Shown: positions 35,545 to 47,759 of the stretch, piece by piece
How the letters are laid out: every line of letters begins with the position of its first letter
How positions within the stretch are numbered: the stretch's first letter is position 1
From: Henckelia pumila
Taxonomy: Eukaryota; Streptophyta; Magnoliopsida; Lamiales; Gesneriaceae
DNA: 64,000 nucleotides
NCBI RefSeq assembly: GCF_033568475.1
Contig: NC_133120.1
Coordinates: forward strand, 139,372,109-139,436,108
Direction: 5' to 3'
The notes under the pieces: model-generated
What the model saw: the letters and a program-made list of their open reading frames with translations, nothing else
What the model was told of the DNA's origin: nothing
Databases searched by the model: none
Made by a program: the position numbers and the translations under genes

Positions 35545-35549
35545 ACACC

Positions 35550-37425
35550 TGAAAGAGTGGGTGTCCGGTTAGCCAACTTGTGGCTAAGGGCTTTTATGAC
35601 TCTATGTAAAACAATCTTTTGTTTAATATAATTTACACTTTTATAATGGTATTGACTTTATCTTTCTTCATATTGTTATATTATGATATAATATTGTTGT
35701 TTTGATAAAGAGCTTGAATATACTATAGTGTATGTACGATGTGGTTGCACATGGGGATGGCTATCATGAAACACATCTTATAGTCACTGTATATTCTAAA
35801 CTGTTCCTAGTCAATTGAGCCGTCCGCAAAAAAAGGGATAAGGATCGCTCGAGATTGAGACTAGCATTTGCGATGCCGAGTACCACGTTTCATTGGTATG
35901 GAACATAGAGATGTTCAAAGCATGCAAATGGATATTCATATGATGAATGATCGAACTACCCTATTCGGACTTTCCAAGTGGTTATCACTTATCGAGTGGA
36001 TAAAGTCCGCGGTTTTGGTTGTACACCATTAGTCCTTATTACTTGAAACATCATTGAGACTCTATATGCTAGTACTGTACTTTGACTCATTTACCGACTC
36101 TATTGGAGTCATCAGGTATCGGATTGGGTACAGTTACGACACATATAGGAGTCGATGCTTTGTTGTCAAGGATTCATCACATACTTGCGAGTGTGGATAT
36201 CCTATGCGATTTGAGGAGATATTAGTGTGATGAATCTCTGGCCAGAGTACATGATGTGTTTTAGGTTAATTGGTTATCCTAGTAACACATGCGATGTCAC
36301 TAATAGATTTCCAAGATGTTGTGCATAGTTATCGAATCTCGAACGACTCTCGATGCACCAATGGTTGTTGATTCGATCGGGATATTTGGTTGAAGTGACC
36401 GTACTGTACGCTAACCAAAATCTACTGGTTCTTGCAGGCACTATCAGTAATACCTAGGGAATCATGGGGCGATGTTGCTAGACGCTCTTACCATGATTCG
36501 ATGGGTAAGTCGGAAATTGTTGTTCCGAGTCACAAGGAGTTGTGAGCCCACGGCTAGCTGTATTCCTGAACCATTGAGGGTTACACAAGTAATGGATTAC
36601 TAAAACCCCGTAGAGATAGTTAAATTTAAAGAGTTAAATTTAATGAAAGAGAAGTTGGACTTCTTAACTAAAGGGAGTGAGATTTTCTAAAATGACATAG
36701 GGATGTGCTTTTTTGGAAATCACTGAATTCGGATTCAGAAAAATTATCCTGACTCTAAAAGATGCAGAAATGGTTTCTGTGCACATTGGTAAAATCAGTT
36801 TATCAATCGGAGTCACGATGAATTTTATATTAATTTTTATAACAACGGGCTTGGCTTGTTGGGCTTAAGTTATGGATTATGGGCTTTAAGGAGTTAGAGT
36901 CCTGATACAATTATAACTAGAAATTATCTATAAATAGAGGTGTTGGGTTCGAAAATCAAAGACTTTGAGTCTTATAATTTTCGAAATTACACTCTAAATA
37001 TTTGAAGGGGATTTTCGAAATCCTCTGTCCCTTTCGGAGAAAATTCGGCTTGTGATTTTTATGAAAAATTACAATCTGAATTAACAAATCATATCTGTTT
37101 ATTCTCTACGCAAACTTCTGATTGATTTCTAGTGCAGTCAATCAGAAGGTTTTGTTTTCTATTCGTGGACCTGATTGAAGAAACGTTCGTTCATCAGTTC
37201 CGGGGATATACAACAAGAGCAGATTAAATTCTGTTGGTGTCCATAATCTCGCTTCGAAATTTTAAGGTAAAATATTTAATTGTGATTATTTATTTTACTT
37301 ACACAATTTAATCGTAAAAGTTTTGATACCCAGATATGGAATCGTTCCATATTAATAAAATAAATTTTTAAACTTCCGCTGCACCGGGTATCAATTCTAA
37401 TTGATCTGAACACCGTTTTCCAACA
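35550..37425 (+). repeat. 5' LTR of Copia-A
   Basis: 1876 bp. A TATA-like 'tataaata' lies at about 36929-36936, 490 bp before the LTR end. Confidence 0.93.
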
Positions 37426-37426
37426 G

Positions 37427-37438
37427 TGGTATCAGAGA
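37427..37438 (+). other. Primer-binding site of Copia-A (initiator tRNA-Met type)
   Basis: TGGTATCAGAG(A) starts one base after the LTR; the usual form is TGGTATCAGAGC. Copia-B has the exact form at 62446-62457. Confidence 0.85.
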
Positions 37439-37549
37439 CAGGTTGCTCAGATCAAACGATTAAATTAATCGATTGTACAAAATTTTTAAGCCTCGTTTTT
37501 GAAACAAAACAAATTTTTAAAAAAATCAAAATTTTGACGGGCAAAACAC

Positions 37550-37647
37550 GGGCAGCGCACGATGCTGCCCATGGGCAGCGATGTGATCGCTGCCCAGCCC
37601 GAGCCCCGTTCGGGGCATGGGCTGCCCGGGATTGTCCCAGGCAGCCC
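37550..37647 (+). promoter_or_regulatory. GC-rich four-hairpin cluster in the Copia-A leader
   Basis: Four adjacent stems in an otherwise AT-rich leader. Pairings: 37550-37556 with 37564-37570 (GGGCAGC/GCTGCCC); 37573-37581 with 37587-37595 (GGGCAGCGA/TCGCTGCCC); 37603-37608 with 37611-37616; 37619-37626 with 37640-37647 (GGGCTGCC/GGCAGCCC). The position, about 120 bp past the primer-binding site, suits an RNA packaging or dimerisation signal, but that is inference. Confidence 0.6.
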
Positions 37648-39070
37648 GGAAAATTAAAATTTTAATTTTTTAAAAATTTTGAATTTTTTAAATTCTTGTG
37701 TTTGATCCGATCAAAAATTGTTTTTGATTAGATCACGAGGCATCGGATCGAATTGTTCGAGTCCAAAATTTTTAAAATTGATTTTTGGATAAATTTGAAT
37801 TTTTGAAAAATTTATAAATTTTATCCGTTAAATTAAATTTTATAAAATTAATTATTTTGGTACAATTGATGATAAGATATGATCTTATGTATGGATAAGA
37901 TAAAATATGATTTTATCTTTTAAATTATGATGTCATTGCATGTTTATCCAATTATTTAATTATTGAATTAATTAATGGATAAAGGATGATCGATTGCCAT
38001 GACCAATGTTTTAGGTGTATGTTAGGTGATTTACATTTGTCTTATTGTTGTTGGTGTTTATTAATGGGCTTGGTTTATAGCCCAATATGATTGTCATATG
38101 TAATAAAAGTGGGTCTGGTTTATGGCCCGTTCCCACCCCTAAAAATGTATCCCATATTTGTCATCGAAATTTATTGTAAATTTATTAGACTTAGTGAGAG
38201 ACAAAGATTTGAAGAAATGGTGGGCCCAGCAGACAATGAAGACCGAAGAAATGTAAATTGGAAGCACAATGTAATAGGATTGCATTGCATACTTGCATAA
38301 CACCTAGGATTGGACTTAGACTCGTGATTGGCAACCACAGGTCGAATAGTTAATGGGATCGATCATCCTTTAATAATATATGATATTATTGATGTATGCA
38401 TGTTTAGACTAAATTGTATGAATCCCGCAAGCATACATATATTTGCATGATGAGACAAATTTTCAAAAATAAAATCCCTCATTTTAAATATGATTTAAAA
38501 TTGATATCAAGATAAACAAAAGGGAATTTTAAATATTGTTTAAATATTCCTACCTTCCATCAACGATCAATGTATGTGATGCTACCCGCGGATACGGTCC
38601 GGCTCATATTATTGGGGGGGCCCGTTCGTCGGAAATCTGTACATTGGATCGACACATGTTGTAAGTTGGGTGGAACTCCCATGGGATTGGCTCATATTAT
38701 TGGGGATCCACATGGCGACCGTCCATCACAACTTAATATTGATGGGTCATCTTGACATGTCACAATAAACGGCGTCATATTATTGGGCCCTTATTGGACA
38801 TGAGGTAAAAACATGGAGGTTGCTTTGGAAGCAATTGGGCTCTACCTTTTGAAAATTATGGTTGGCTGATATTATTCGGGACCATAGTTTGTCAATTGGA
38901 CTCCATGTTCCCACTAAAGAAAATGTTTCTCGTTTTCACTAGAGGGTCGTGAAATCGTCAAAATAGTGGGAGTGTAATTCATAAAAATAAAATTTGCCAT
39001 ATTTTATGTCTTAGTAAATTATTAAACAAATCATCGATTATTGTCTGTTTCATCTCAGTATTTCATTACA
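37648..39070 (+). other. Long non-coding leader of Copia-A
   Basis: About 1.6 kb separates the primer-binding site from the first gag-like sequence, with no long open frame. Diverged repeats with the core 'atattattgg' recur at about 38605, 38693, 38776 and, degenerate, 38878. The same leader is present in Copia-B. Confidence 0.6.
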
Positions 39071-39518
39071 ATGAATTCGTAATCCACATGTTTCAATTCT
39101 CGAACAAAACAAATTTTATGGCGCAATCTATACAGGATGGTTCCATAAGTTAAGATTGTCCTGAGTTCGGAAAAGATTTTCTAAGTGTTAGAAAAGGCTT
39201 CTCCGAAAACAGCCTCGGCTGATGTAACTGCCGAAAGGTTGGCCGAACTAGAGACATGGTTGGACCATGATCTCAAGGCCAAATGTTACATGCAAAATTC
39301 GACAAGTCTAAACAAGTTTTCCATTACTGCAAGAAACCCGGTCATTGGAAACGTAACTGCAAGGAATACCTCGAGCAGTTGAGAATTGCAAAGGGTATGT
39401 TTTACATTGAAATAAATGTTTTACTTAATACTACTTCTTGTATATTGGATACCAGATATAGATCTCTCATTTACAATGAGTTGCAAATCGAGGTGGAGAA
39501 TACTGAAGTACCGAGTTT
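39071..39518 (+). pseudogene. Copia-A gag tail and protease start, truncated
   Basis: Frames around 39185-39531 carry a gag end (DHDLKAKCYM), a zinc knuckle (FHYCKKPGHWKRNCKEYL, CCHC) and the beginning of the protease (LNTTSCILDTRY, where the active-site glycine of DTG is Arg). It then jumps to the middle of integrase at about 39510. The main part of gag, most of protease, and the integrase N-terminus with the first catalytic Asp are missing. Several frame changes are present. Confidence 0.7.
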
Positions 39519-40474
39519 TTGGACTATCTAAAAGAGAATGGGATTCTCTCTCAGTGGACTCCTCCTATGACACCTCAGCTTAATGGTGTTTCGGAGCGTC
39601 GCAATCGAACTTTGTTGGACATGGTTCGATCCATGATGAGCTTCATTGAGCTCCCACCTTTGTTTTGGGGCTACGCGCTTGAAACGGCACTATTGTTGTT
39701 AAACAACGTCCAAACTAAAGCAGTAAATAAAACACCATACGAGTTATGGAATGACAAAGCTCCTAAGTATTCGTACTTGAGGATTTGGGGATGTCCTGCT
39801 TACGTGAAGCAGACAGTGGGAGATAAGTTGGATAGTCGATCCTCCTTATGTTATTTTGTGGGGTATCTGAAGAATTCTATCGGATATTATTTCTATCATC
39901 CTAATGAAACAAAAGTGTTTGTTTCAAGGAATGCCACCTTCTTGGAGAAGGAGTTCTTATTGGATAAGAAAGGCAAAATGATGAAACTCGAAGAAATTCG
40001 AGAAGAACCCGAGATACAAAATAGCGATCCTACACCTCAAGAATCATCACAAGACACGCCTACTAATAGGAGATCCGAGAGGACTTCTAGGCCTCCTATT
40101 AGATATGGTCTTCTTCTTGAAGGAGATCAAAGTGAACCCGACATTGGATGTGATCCAAGAAACTTCGAGGAAGCAATTTCTGATGCGGATTCAAATTTAT
40201 GGCTTGAAGTTATGCAATCGGAAATAGATTCGATGCATTCTAACCAAGTTTGGTCTTTAGTAGATCCTCCCGATGGAATTGTTCCAATTGGGTGCAAATG
40301 GATCTACAAGAGAAAGCTTGGGCCTGATGGAAAGGTATTGACCTACAAGGCACGATTGGTGGCAAAAGGTTATACTCAAAGACAAGGAGTTGACTATGAT
40401 GAAACCTTTTCACCAGTCTCAATGTTCAAGTCCATAAGAATCCTTATTGCCATAGCAGCATGGTATGACTATGA
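39519..40474 (+). pseudogene. Copia-A pol, left part: integrase C-half and RT start
   Basis: Continuous frame: LKENGILSQWTPP, then PQLNGVSERRNRTLLDMVRSM with the last catalytic Glu of integrase. Next come the copia integrase C-terminal region (AYVKQTVGDKLDSRS) and the RT start (VDPPDGIVPIGCKWIYKRK, ARLVAKGYTQRQGVDY). It stops at the insertion point of the Tekay element (40474/40475) and resumes in frame at 47760. Confidence 0.88.
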
Positions 40475-41807
40475 TGTAGTACCCCGTACCCGAAATCAGT
40501 AATTAAGGGATTAATCATAATTACTTAAATAGAGTTTGGAAGCTCCGAAGGTAGGTTCGGAAGTTCCGAACAGGATCGGAAGCTCCGATGCAGGATCGGA
40601 AGCTCCGATCATATTACGTCATCCATGACGATTGGCTAGATCGGAAGCTCCGATCAGGGCCGGAAGCTCCAATCACCCCTATCCGGAGTCAACAAGTGTT
40701 ATTTTGACACGTGGCAGATCAGGATCTTCGGAATCTCCGATGGCAGGATCGGACGTTCCGATCGAGGTTCGGACATTCCGATCAAGGATCGGAAGTTCCG
40801 ATCGTTGTCTATAAATAGAAGGCCGAGACTTCACTTTCATTTGCCAATTCCGAGTTCTCCTTTCCATTCTAGTCCTTTTGGAGCTGTTCTAGTCTTCTTA
40901 GGCTTGGTCCGGAGGTCGGCGAGGCGTTCGGTAGTCGTAGCGGAGTTGTGCCCAAGTTCTGGAAGCACCGACATCAAAGGGCTAACGACGGACGAAGGTA
41001 TAGCTTTTGCTTCCTATAAATATTTAGGAGTATGCAATAGCTTAGTTAAGGCTTTTAGAGCACTTTAATGATAGTAGTATCATTTGGCAGTGTAGAGCAG
41101 ACTATAGGCATGGACCTAGAGTTGGTAGAGCTTGCACTGTGTTGAGGTACGGAAGTACTGTTCGAGATATCCTGACTGAGTATGCATGTATTATGTGGCT
41201 GCATGATTTATATGACATGATATTATGCTGCATTCATTTGCATCTTGCTGTATCTCTTTCGAGATGTCTGTTAGTAGGGTTGTACCCTATCCTGTTAGTG
41301 GATGGACTTCCATCGATTTGGGTCCGGCGTATCCATGGTTATCTCGGTATGGGAGCCACCTCCTGAAGCGACGGCACAGCGTGCTACATACCAGGGCCCG
41401 GTCTGTCTCGGTTATCTGATCCTTGACCTCGAGTCTATAGGGAGTTCACTTTGCATGCATGTATACTCATACTCTCGTACTGAGCATTTTATGCTCACGT
41501 CTCGTACTCTGTATTTTCTGGACACCCTATTCCATGGGGCAGGTTTGCGTTTGGACGAGGAGGGTGGATCCTGGAGGGGCTAGTCAGTGGTTGGCCAGCT
41601 AGAGCTTCGTCTAGGTTTTTATTACTGTTGTTTGGGTTTATACAGCTATTCGATTTGGTTGTATATTTATTTGGATAATTACAGATTCCTTTTCTTGGGA
41701 TTGTATAACGTTTATGGTTTCCGCAGTTTTTTTCTGATATCTGTTTAATTAAGTAAATTGCATGCATAAGTTCTGTTTAGTAGGTGATCCGGGTAAGGGT
41801 CACTACA
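40475..41807 (+). repeat. 5' LTR of the nested Tekay element
   Basis: 1333 bp. U3 holds many quasi-palindromes (see separate entry); TATA box TATAAATA at 40810-40817. Confidence 0.94.
40537..40805 (+). promoter_or_regulatory. Cluster of quasi-palindromes upstream of the LTR TATA box
   Basis: About ten copies of GATCGGAAGCTCCGATC and variants (TTCGGAAGCTCCGAA, GATCGGACGTTCCGATC), each an inverted repeat of TCGGA around 3-5 bases. They end directly at the TATA box. The same cluster is at 46485-46750 and 59041-59293. It could bind a dimeric regulator or form RNA/DNA cruciforms. Confidence 0.75.
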
Positions 41808-41811
41808 TTTA

Positions 41812-41823
41812 TGGTATCAGAGC
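41812..41823 (+). other. Primer-binding site of the nested Tekay element
   Basis: TGGTATCAGAGC, complementary to the 3' end of initiator tRNA-Met, four bases after the LTR. Confidence 0.9.
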
Positions 41824-41872
41824 ATGCAAAAGAATTCTTGGGATTTAGTCTCATCTTGAGGTATTTTTGTAG

Positions 41873-44800
41873 ATGGCAAATCGTGACGATCGGAGTTCTC
41901 ATGGCAGTGTTGGTGGGCGTTGGGGTGATGCCGACCGGGAGCCTCGTCGAGAACGGCGTCATTGTCATCATGACGACGAGCGTTTCACTGTGCGTCGATT
42001 CTTAGCTATGGGTCCTAAGCCCTTAGTTGGAGGTGAGTCTCCGGAGGATGCGGAGAACTGGTTAGACCGCATGGAGACGACTTTTCAGACTTTCCAATGC
42101 ACCGAAGAGCAGAAGGTGGAGACCCTTGGCTATCTTCTGGATGGGCGTGCGCGCAGGTGGTGGAGGTTTACTTCTGCACCTTTTGTTGCGGCAAAAGGAG
42201 TGGCCACCTGGGTCGAGTTCCGCACAGCTTTCCAAAAGCGGTATTTTCCTCCTGCACTCCGATAGTCGAAGGCGGGCGAGCTACTGAGTCTGCGACAGGG
42301 AGCCATGTCTATCGATGAGTATCAGCAGAGGTTCTTTGATCTGCTATCCTATTGCCCCGAGATTGCTGATAGCTCAGAGATGAAGTATAATCTGTTCCTT
42401 CAGGGCCTTAACCCTGAGATCCATGACCGTGTGGCGGTTGGTGACGACATGTCCTACGAGGGTTGGTGAGCCGTTGTCACCAGGTGGAGGACAGCATTCG
42501 ACGGAACAGGTCTTTCCCTCAGTCGAGGCCTGCTAGTTCTTTGGGTCCCCGTGCCCAAACTTTCAAGAAGTCTGGATCTTCTTCTTCCTCTGGTTCTGGA
42601 GGTGTTGTCCGTTACGGTAAGAAGGACAAGTGTGATCACTGTGGGAAGAACCATCCATCCGACAAGTGCCGTAGAGCTTCTGGAGCATGTTTCCGTTGTC
42701 GAGAGACTGGTCATATCCGGAGGGATTGTCCACTGTCTGGGGGAGGCGGTTCTGGTTCTGGTTCAGGAGCGGGTTCTCAGGCCACCGTTCAGCAGAGGTC
42801 GCAGGGATAGTCTGCTGGGAGTTCTCATTTGAGGCCACGAGCTTCTGGCCAGGTGTTTGCCCTGAGACATGATCAGGCAGTGGAGGAGAATGAGAAAGTC
42901 ATCGCAGGTACATTTCTGCTTTATGGTATACCTGCTCTTGTACTTATTGACACTGGTGCATCTCATTCCTTCATTTCTGCATGTTTTGTTAAGAGGCATA
43001 AGTTACCATGCATTGCACTAGACGTAGTGATGTCTGTTTCTACTCCGACGGGCCAATCTGCTTTGGCTAAGCGTCTAGTGATGGGTTGCCCCTTAGAGTT
43101 TGAGGGTAACATTTTGATTGCGAATCTCATGGTCCTGGCGATGGACGACTTTGATTGCATTCTGGGAATAGATATGTTGACTACCTATCGAGCTTCAGTG
43201 GACTGCTATCAGAGATTAGTACGCTTTCATCCGGAGGGGAGTGAGAGCTGGTTTTTCTATGGTGAGGGAGCGCGACCCCCGATGCCTTTGGTATCAGCTT
43301 TGAGAGCCTGTCGAGCTCTAGAGTCTGGCGGGAAGGGCTACCTTATCTATGCAGTTGATTTGTCCGCTGAGAGTATTGGGATAGAGAGCATTCCTGTTGT
43401 GGATGAATTTCCAGATGTGTTTCCTGATGAGATTTTGGGTTTTCCTCCTGCTAGGGAAGTCGAGTTTGGCATAGAGTTGATGCCGGGTACTTTGCCTATT
43501 TCTAGAGCACCGTATCGTCTGGCTCCGTCAGAGATGCGTGAGTTGAAGAATCAGCTACAGGATCTTTTGGACAAGGGGTACATTCGTCCTAGTGTATCTC
43601 CTTGGGGAGCTCCTGTTCTCTTCGTAAAGAAGAAGGACGGGTCGATGCGGCTGTGCATTGACTATCGGCAGCTGAATCGAGTCACTGTGAAGAACAAGTA
43701 TCCGTTGCCTTGTATTGATGACTTGTTTGACCAGCTGCAGGGCACGTCAGTTTACTCCAAGATTGACTTGAGATCTGGGTATCATCAGTTGAGAGTCCGT
43801 GATCAGGACGTAGCCAAGACTGCATTCCGTACTCGCTATGGGCATTACGAGTTCCTAGTGATGCCATTTGGTTTGAATAATGCGCCGGCTATATTCATGG
43901 ATCTGATGAACCGTGTCTTCAGGGAGTATTTGGACAAGTTTGTCATGGTCTTCATTGACGACATCTTGGTGTATTCGCGTAATACAGAAGAACATGTTTC
44001 TCACTTGCGGTTGGTACTGCAGACTCTTCGGGATGAGCAGTTGTATGCCAAGCTGAGAAAGTGTGAGTTCTGGATGGATAGAGTGGTCTTTCTTGGCCAT
44101 ATCATATCCAGGGAGGGGATTTCTGTTGATCCAAGCAAGATTGAAGCGGTACTTAATTGGTCGCGTCCGACGACAGTTGCCGAGATCCGTAGTTTTCTGG
44201 GTCTAGCAGGGTATTATCGTCGCTTCATTATGAACTTCTCTCAGTTAGCTTGACCGTTGACGCAGCTTACCCGCAAGGGTGTGGATTTCGAGTGGTCCTC
44301 CGAGTGTGAGGAGAATTTCCGTGAGCTTCGACGGAGGTTAAGTTCTGCGCCGGTGTTGGCATTACCGTCCGGATCTGGAGGGTATGTGGTATACACGGAT
44401 GCTTCTTTTCAGGGGTTAGGTTGTGTCCTGACTCAGAATGGGCATGTGATTTCATACGCTTCTAGACAGCTGAAGCTTCATGAGGACAACTACCCAGTCC
44501 ATGATTTGGAATTGGCAGCCATTGTGTTCGCTTTGAAGATCTGGCGTCATTATTTATATGGCGAGAAATTTGAGATCTTCACCGACCATAAGAGTCTCAA
44601 GTATTTGTTCACTCAGGCGAAGTTGAACATGAGGCAGAGACGTTGGATGGACTTGCTTAAGGACTATGATTGCGAGATTAAGTACCATCCGGGAGCTGCT
44701 AATCTCACCGCTGATGCTTTGAGTCGCAAAGTGCGACTATCCACACTTCAGACTTGTTCGATGTCTAGTGCGATCAGGGACTGTTGTACTTCGGGATATA

Positions 44801-46287
44801 CCTTCAAGCATAAGAAATGTATGCAGAGTATCCAGATGTTTGCGATATTATCTGAGCCAGCTTTGTATTCGCGGATTCAAGATGCTCAGATGTCTGATTC
44901 AAAGATCCAGCATTTAGCTCGTCTAGCTAATGAGGGTAGATCGTCTGGATTTCATTATCAGTCAGATGGCTTTCTGTGTTTGTATGGTAGGCTTGTGATT
45001 CCGCAGGATGAAGAGTTGCGAGAGGAGATTTTGTCTCAGGCGCATCGCACTAAGTTGAGTATTCATCCTGGGATCAACAAGATGTACAAGGATCTACGTA
45101 CTCATTTTTGGTGGAAGGGAATGAAACGCAGTGTTTATCAGTTTGTTTCGAGATGTTTGGTGTGTCAACAGGTCAAGGCAGAGCATCGACGACCTGGAGG
45201 ATTGCTTCACAGTCTGCCTATTCCTGAATGGAAATGGGAGTTTATCACAATGGATTTTGTGACCCATTTGCCGGTATCCCCGAGGAACTGTGATGCTATC
45301 TGGGTTGTGGTGGACCGACTCACCAAGTCAGCGCATTTCATTGCCTATAGTCGAGAGTACTCTGTGGATCGCATGGCACGGATGTACATTCAGGAGATCG
45401 TTCGACTTCATGGAGTGCCTGTGAGCATTGTCAGCGATCGGGACCCCAGGTTTACTTCTAGATTCTGGGGGAGTGTTCAGCGTGCGATGGGTACTACTCT
45501 CAGTTTGAGTACAGCCTATCATCCGGAGACTGATGGTCAGTCAGAGCGCACTATCCGTACGTTAGAGGATATGCTTAGAGCGTGCGTCATGGATTTTGGT
45601 TCAGCCTGGCAGGATCATTTGCCGTTGATCGAGTTCGCTTATAACAACAGCTATCACACTAGTATTGGGATGGCACCTTTTGAGGTGTTGTACGGGCGAT
45701 GTTGTCGTACTCCACTCTTCTGGGAAGAAGTGGGGGAGAGACAGGCTGAGGGACCGGAGTTTATCCAGCAGGCGATAGACATTGTTGATCAAATCAAGAA
45801 ACAGATTAAGACTGCACAGGATCGTCAGGCCAATTATGCTAATATCAAGCGTAGGCCCTTGCAGTTCGAGGTCGGGGAGAAAGTGTTTCTGAGAGTGTCA
45901 CCTTTCCGCAAGATTCTCAGATTTAGCCTTAAGGGCAAGTTGTCTCCCAGATTTATCGGTCCGTTTGAGATCTTGGAAAGCATTGGCGATTTGGCTTATC
46001 TACTAGCTTTGCCACCGCATCTATCCAGTATTCACGACGTGTTCCACGTATCTCTGTTGCGACGGTATGTGGCGGATGAATCTCATATTCTGCAGCGGTC
46101 TGAGGTTCAGGTAGACAAGGATTTGACTTATGTTGAGAAACCTCTTCGTATCCTGGATTATAAGGATAAGGTTTTACGGAACAAAGTCATTCCTTTGGTT
46201 TTAGTTCAGTGGCAGCGCCGAGGCACTGAGGAAGCTACTTGGGAGCTTGAGGACAGGATGCATAAAGACCATCCTGAGTTGTTTTGA
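41873..46287 (+). pseudogene. Tekay gag-pol polyprotein, interrupted
   Basis: One long coding unit. Gag starts at 41873 (MANRDDRSS; PKPLVGGESPEDAENWLDRM; ARRWWRF). A TAG at 42263-42265 follows PPALR. A frame change near 42463 precedes the CCHC knuckle (CFRCRETGHIRRDC). A TAG at 42808-42810 follows. Protease has [10 protein letters not shown] has CIDYRQLN and FIDDIL. A TGA at 44251-44253 falls between RT and RNase H. RNase H has YTDASFQGLG and DHKSLKYL. Integrase has the H-H-C-C finger ending CLVCQQ and a triad in FITMDFV, VSDRDPRF and GQSERTIRTL. The C-terminal module VFHVSLLRRY, then VLVQWQRRGTEEATWE, is a chromodomain of Tekay/Del type, which would steer insertion to heterochromatin. Termination is at 46287. 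Confidence 0.93.
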
Positions 46288-46410
46288 TTTCATTCTTTAA
46301 GATGTATTCAGTTGCAAACTCTGTAAATGTTTGATTTGAATAAAGAATGATTCTGTAACCTTGTATTGCATTTAGTACATAAGATCTATTTTCGAGGACA
46401 AAATATCTTA

Positions 46411-46422
46411 AGTGGGGGAGAA
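46411..46422 (+). other. Polypurine tract of the nested Tekay element
   Basis: AGTGGGGGAGAA immediately before the 3' LTR. Confidence 0.8.
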
Positions 46423-47754
46423 TGTAGTACCCCGTACCCGAAATCAGTAATTAAGGGATTAATCATAATTACTTAAATAGAGTTCGGAAGCTCCGAAGGT
46501 AGGTTCGGAAGTTTCGAACAGGATCGGAAGCTCCGATGCAGGATCGGAAGCTCCGATCATATTACGTCATCCATGACGATTGGCTAGATCGGAAGCTCCG
46601 ATCAGGGCCGGAAGCTCCGATCACCCCTATCCGGAGTCAACAAGTGTTATTTTGACACGTGGCAGATCAGGATCTTTGGAAGCTCCGATGGCAGGATCGG
46701 ACGTTCCGATCGAGGTTCGGACGTTCCGATCAAGGATTGGAAGTTCCGATCGTTGTCTATAAATAGAAGGCCGAGACTTCACTTTCATTTGCCAATTCCG
46801 AGTTCTCCTTTCCATTCTAGTCCTTTTGGAGCTGTTCTAGTCTTCTTAGGCTTGGTCCGGAGGTCGGCGAGGCGTTCGGTAGTCGTAGCGGAGTTGTGCC
46901 CAAGTTCTGGAAGCACCGACATCAAAGGGCTAACGACGGACGAAGGTATAGCTTTTGCTTCCTATAAATATTTAGGAGTATGCAATAGCTTAGTTAAAGC
47001 TTTTAGAGCACTTTAATGATAGTGTATCATTTGGAAGTGTAGAGCAGACTATAGGCGTGGACCTAGAGTTGGTAGAGCTTGCACTGTGTTGAGGTACGGA
47101 AGTACTGTTCGAGATATCCTGACTGAGTATGCATGTATTATGTGGCTGCATGATTTATATGACATGATATTATGCTGCATTCATTTGCATCTTGCTGTAT
47201 CTCTTTCGAGATGTCTGTTAGTAGGGTTGTACCCTATCCTGTTAGTGGATGGACTTCCATCGATTTGGGTCCGGCGTATCCATGGTTATCTCGGTATGGG
47301 AGCCACCTCCTGAAGCGACGGCACAGCGTGCTACATACCAGGGCCCGGTCTGTCTCTATTATCTGATCCTTGACCTCGAGTCTATAGGGAGTTCACTTTG
47401 CATGCATGTATACTCATACTCTCGTACTGAGCGTTTTATGCTCACATCTCGTACTCTGTATTTTTTGGACACCCTATTCCATGGGGCAGGTTTGCGTTTG
47501 GACGAGGAGGGTGGATCCAGGAGGGGCTAGTCAGTGGTTGGCCAGCTGGAGCTTCGTCTAGGTTTTTATTACTGTTGTTTGGGTTTATACAGCTATTCGA
47601 TTTGGTTGTATATTTATTTGGATAATTACAGATTCCTTTTCTTGGGATTGTATAACGTTTATGGTTTTCGCAGTTTTTTTCTGATATCTATTTAATTAAG
47701 TAAATTGCATGCATAAGTTCTGTTTAGTAGGTGATCCGGGTAAGGGTCACTACA
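46423..47754 (+). repeat. 3' LTR of the nested Tekay element
   Basis: 1332 bp, pairs with 40475-41807. The U3 quasi-palindrome cluster is repeated at 46485-46750. Confidence 0.95.
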
Positions 47755-47759
47755 TATGA

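Larger units (their letters stand above)
40470..47759 (+). mobile_element. Complete Ty3/gypsy chromovirus (Tekay/Del type) nested in Copia-A
   Basis: LTRs 40475-41807 and 46423-47754 (TGTAGTAC...CACTACA). TSD TATGA at 40470-40474 and 47755-47759. The LTRs differ at about 20 positions and one short indel (about 1.5%). Internal order: tRNA-Met primer site, gag, protease, RT, RNase H, integrase with C-terminal chromodomain, polypurine tract. Coding is broken by three in-frame stops and one frameshift (see the gag-pol entry). It is inserted in the sense orientation within the host element's RT. Confidence 0.95.
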
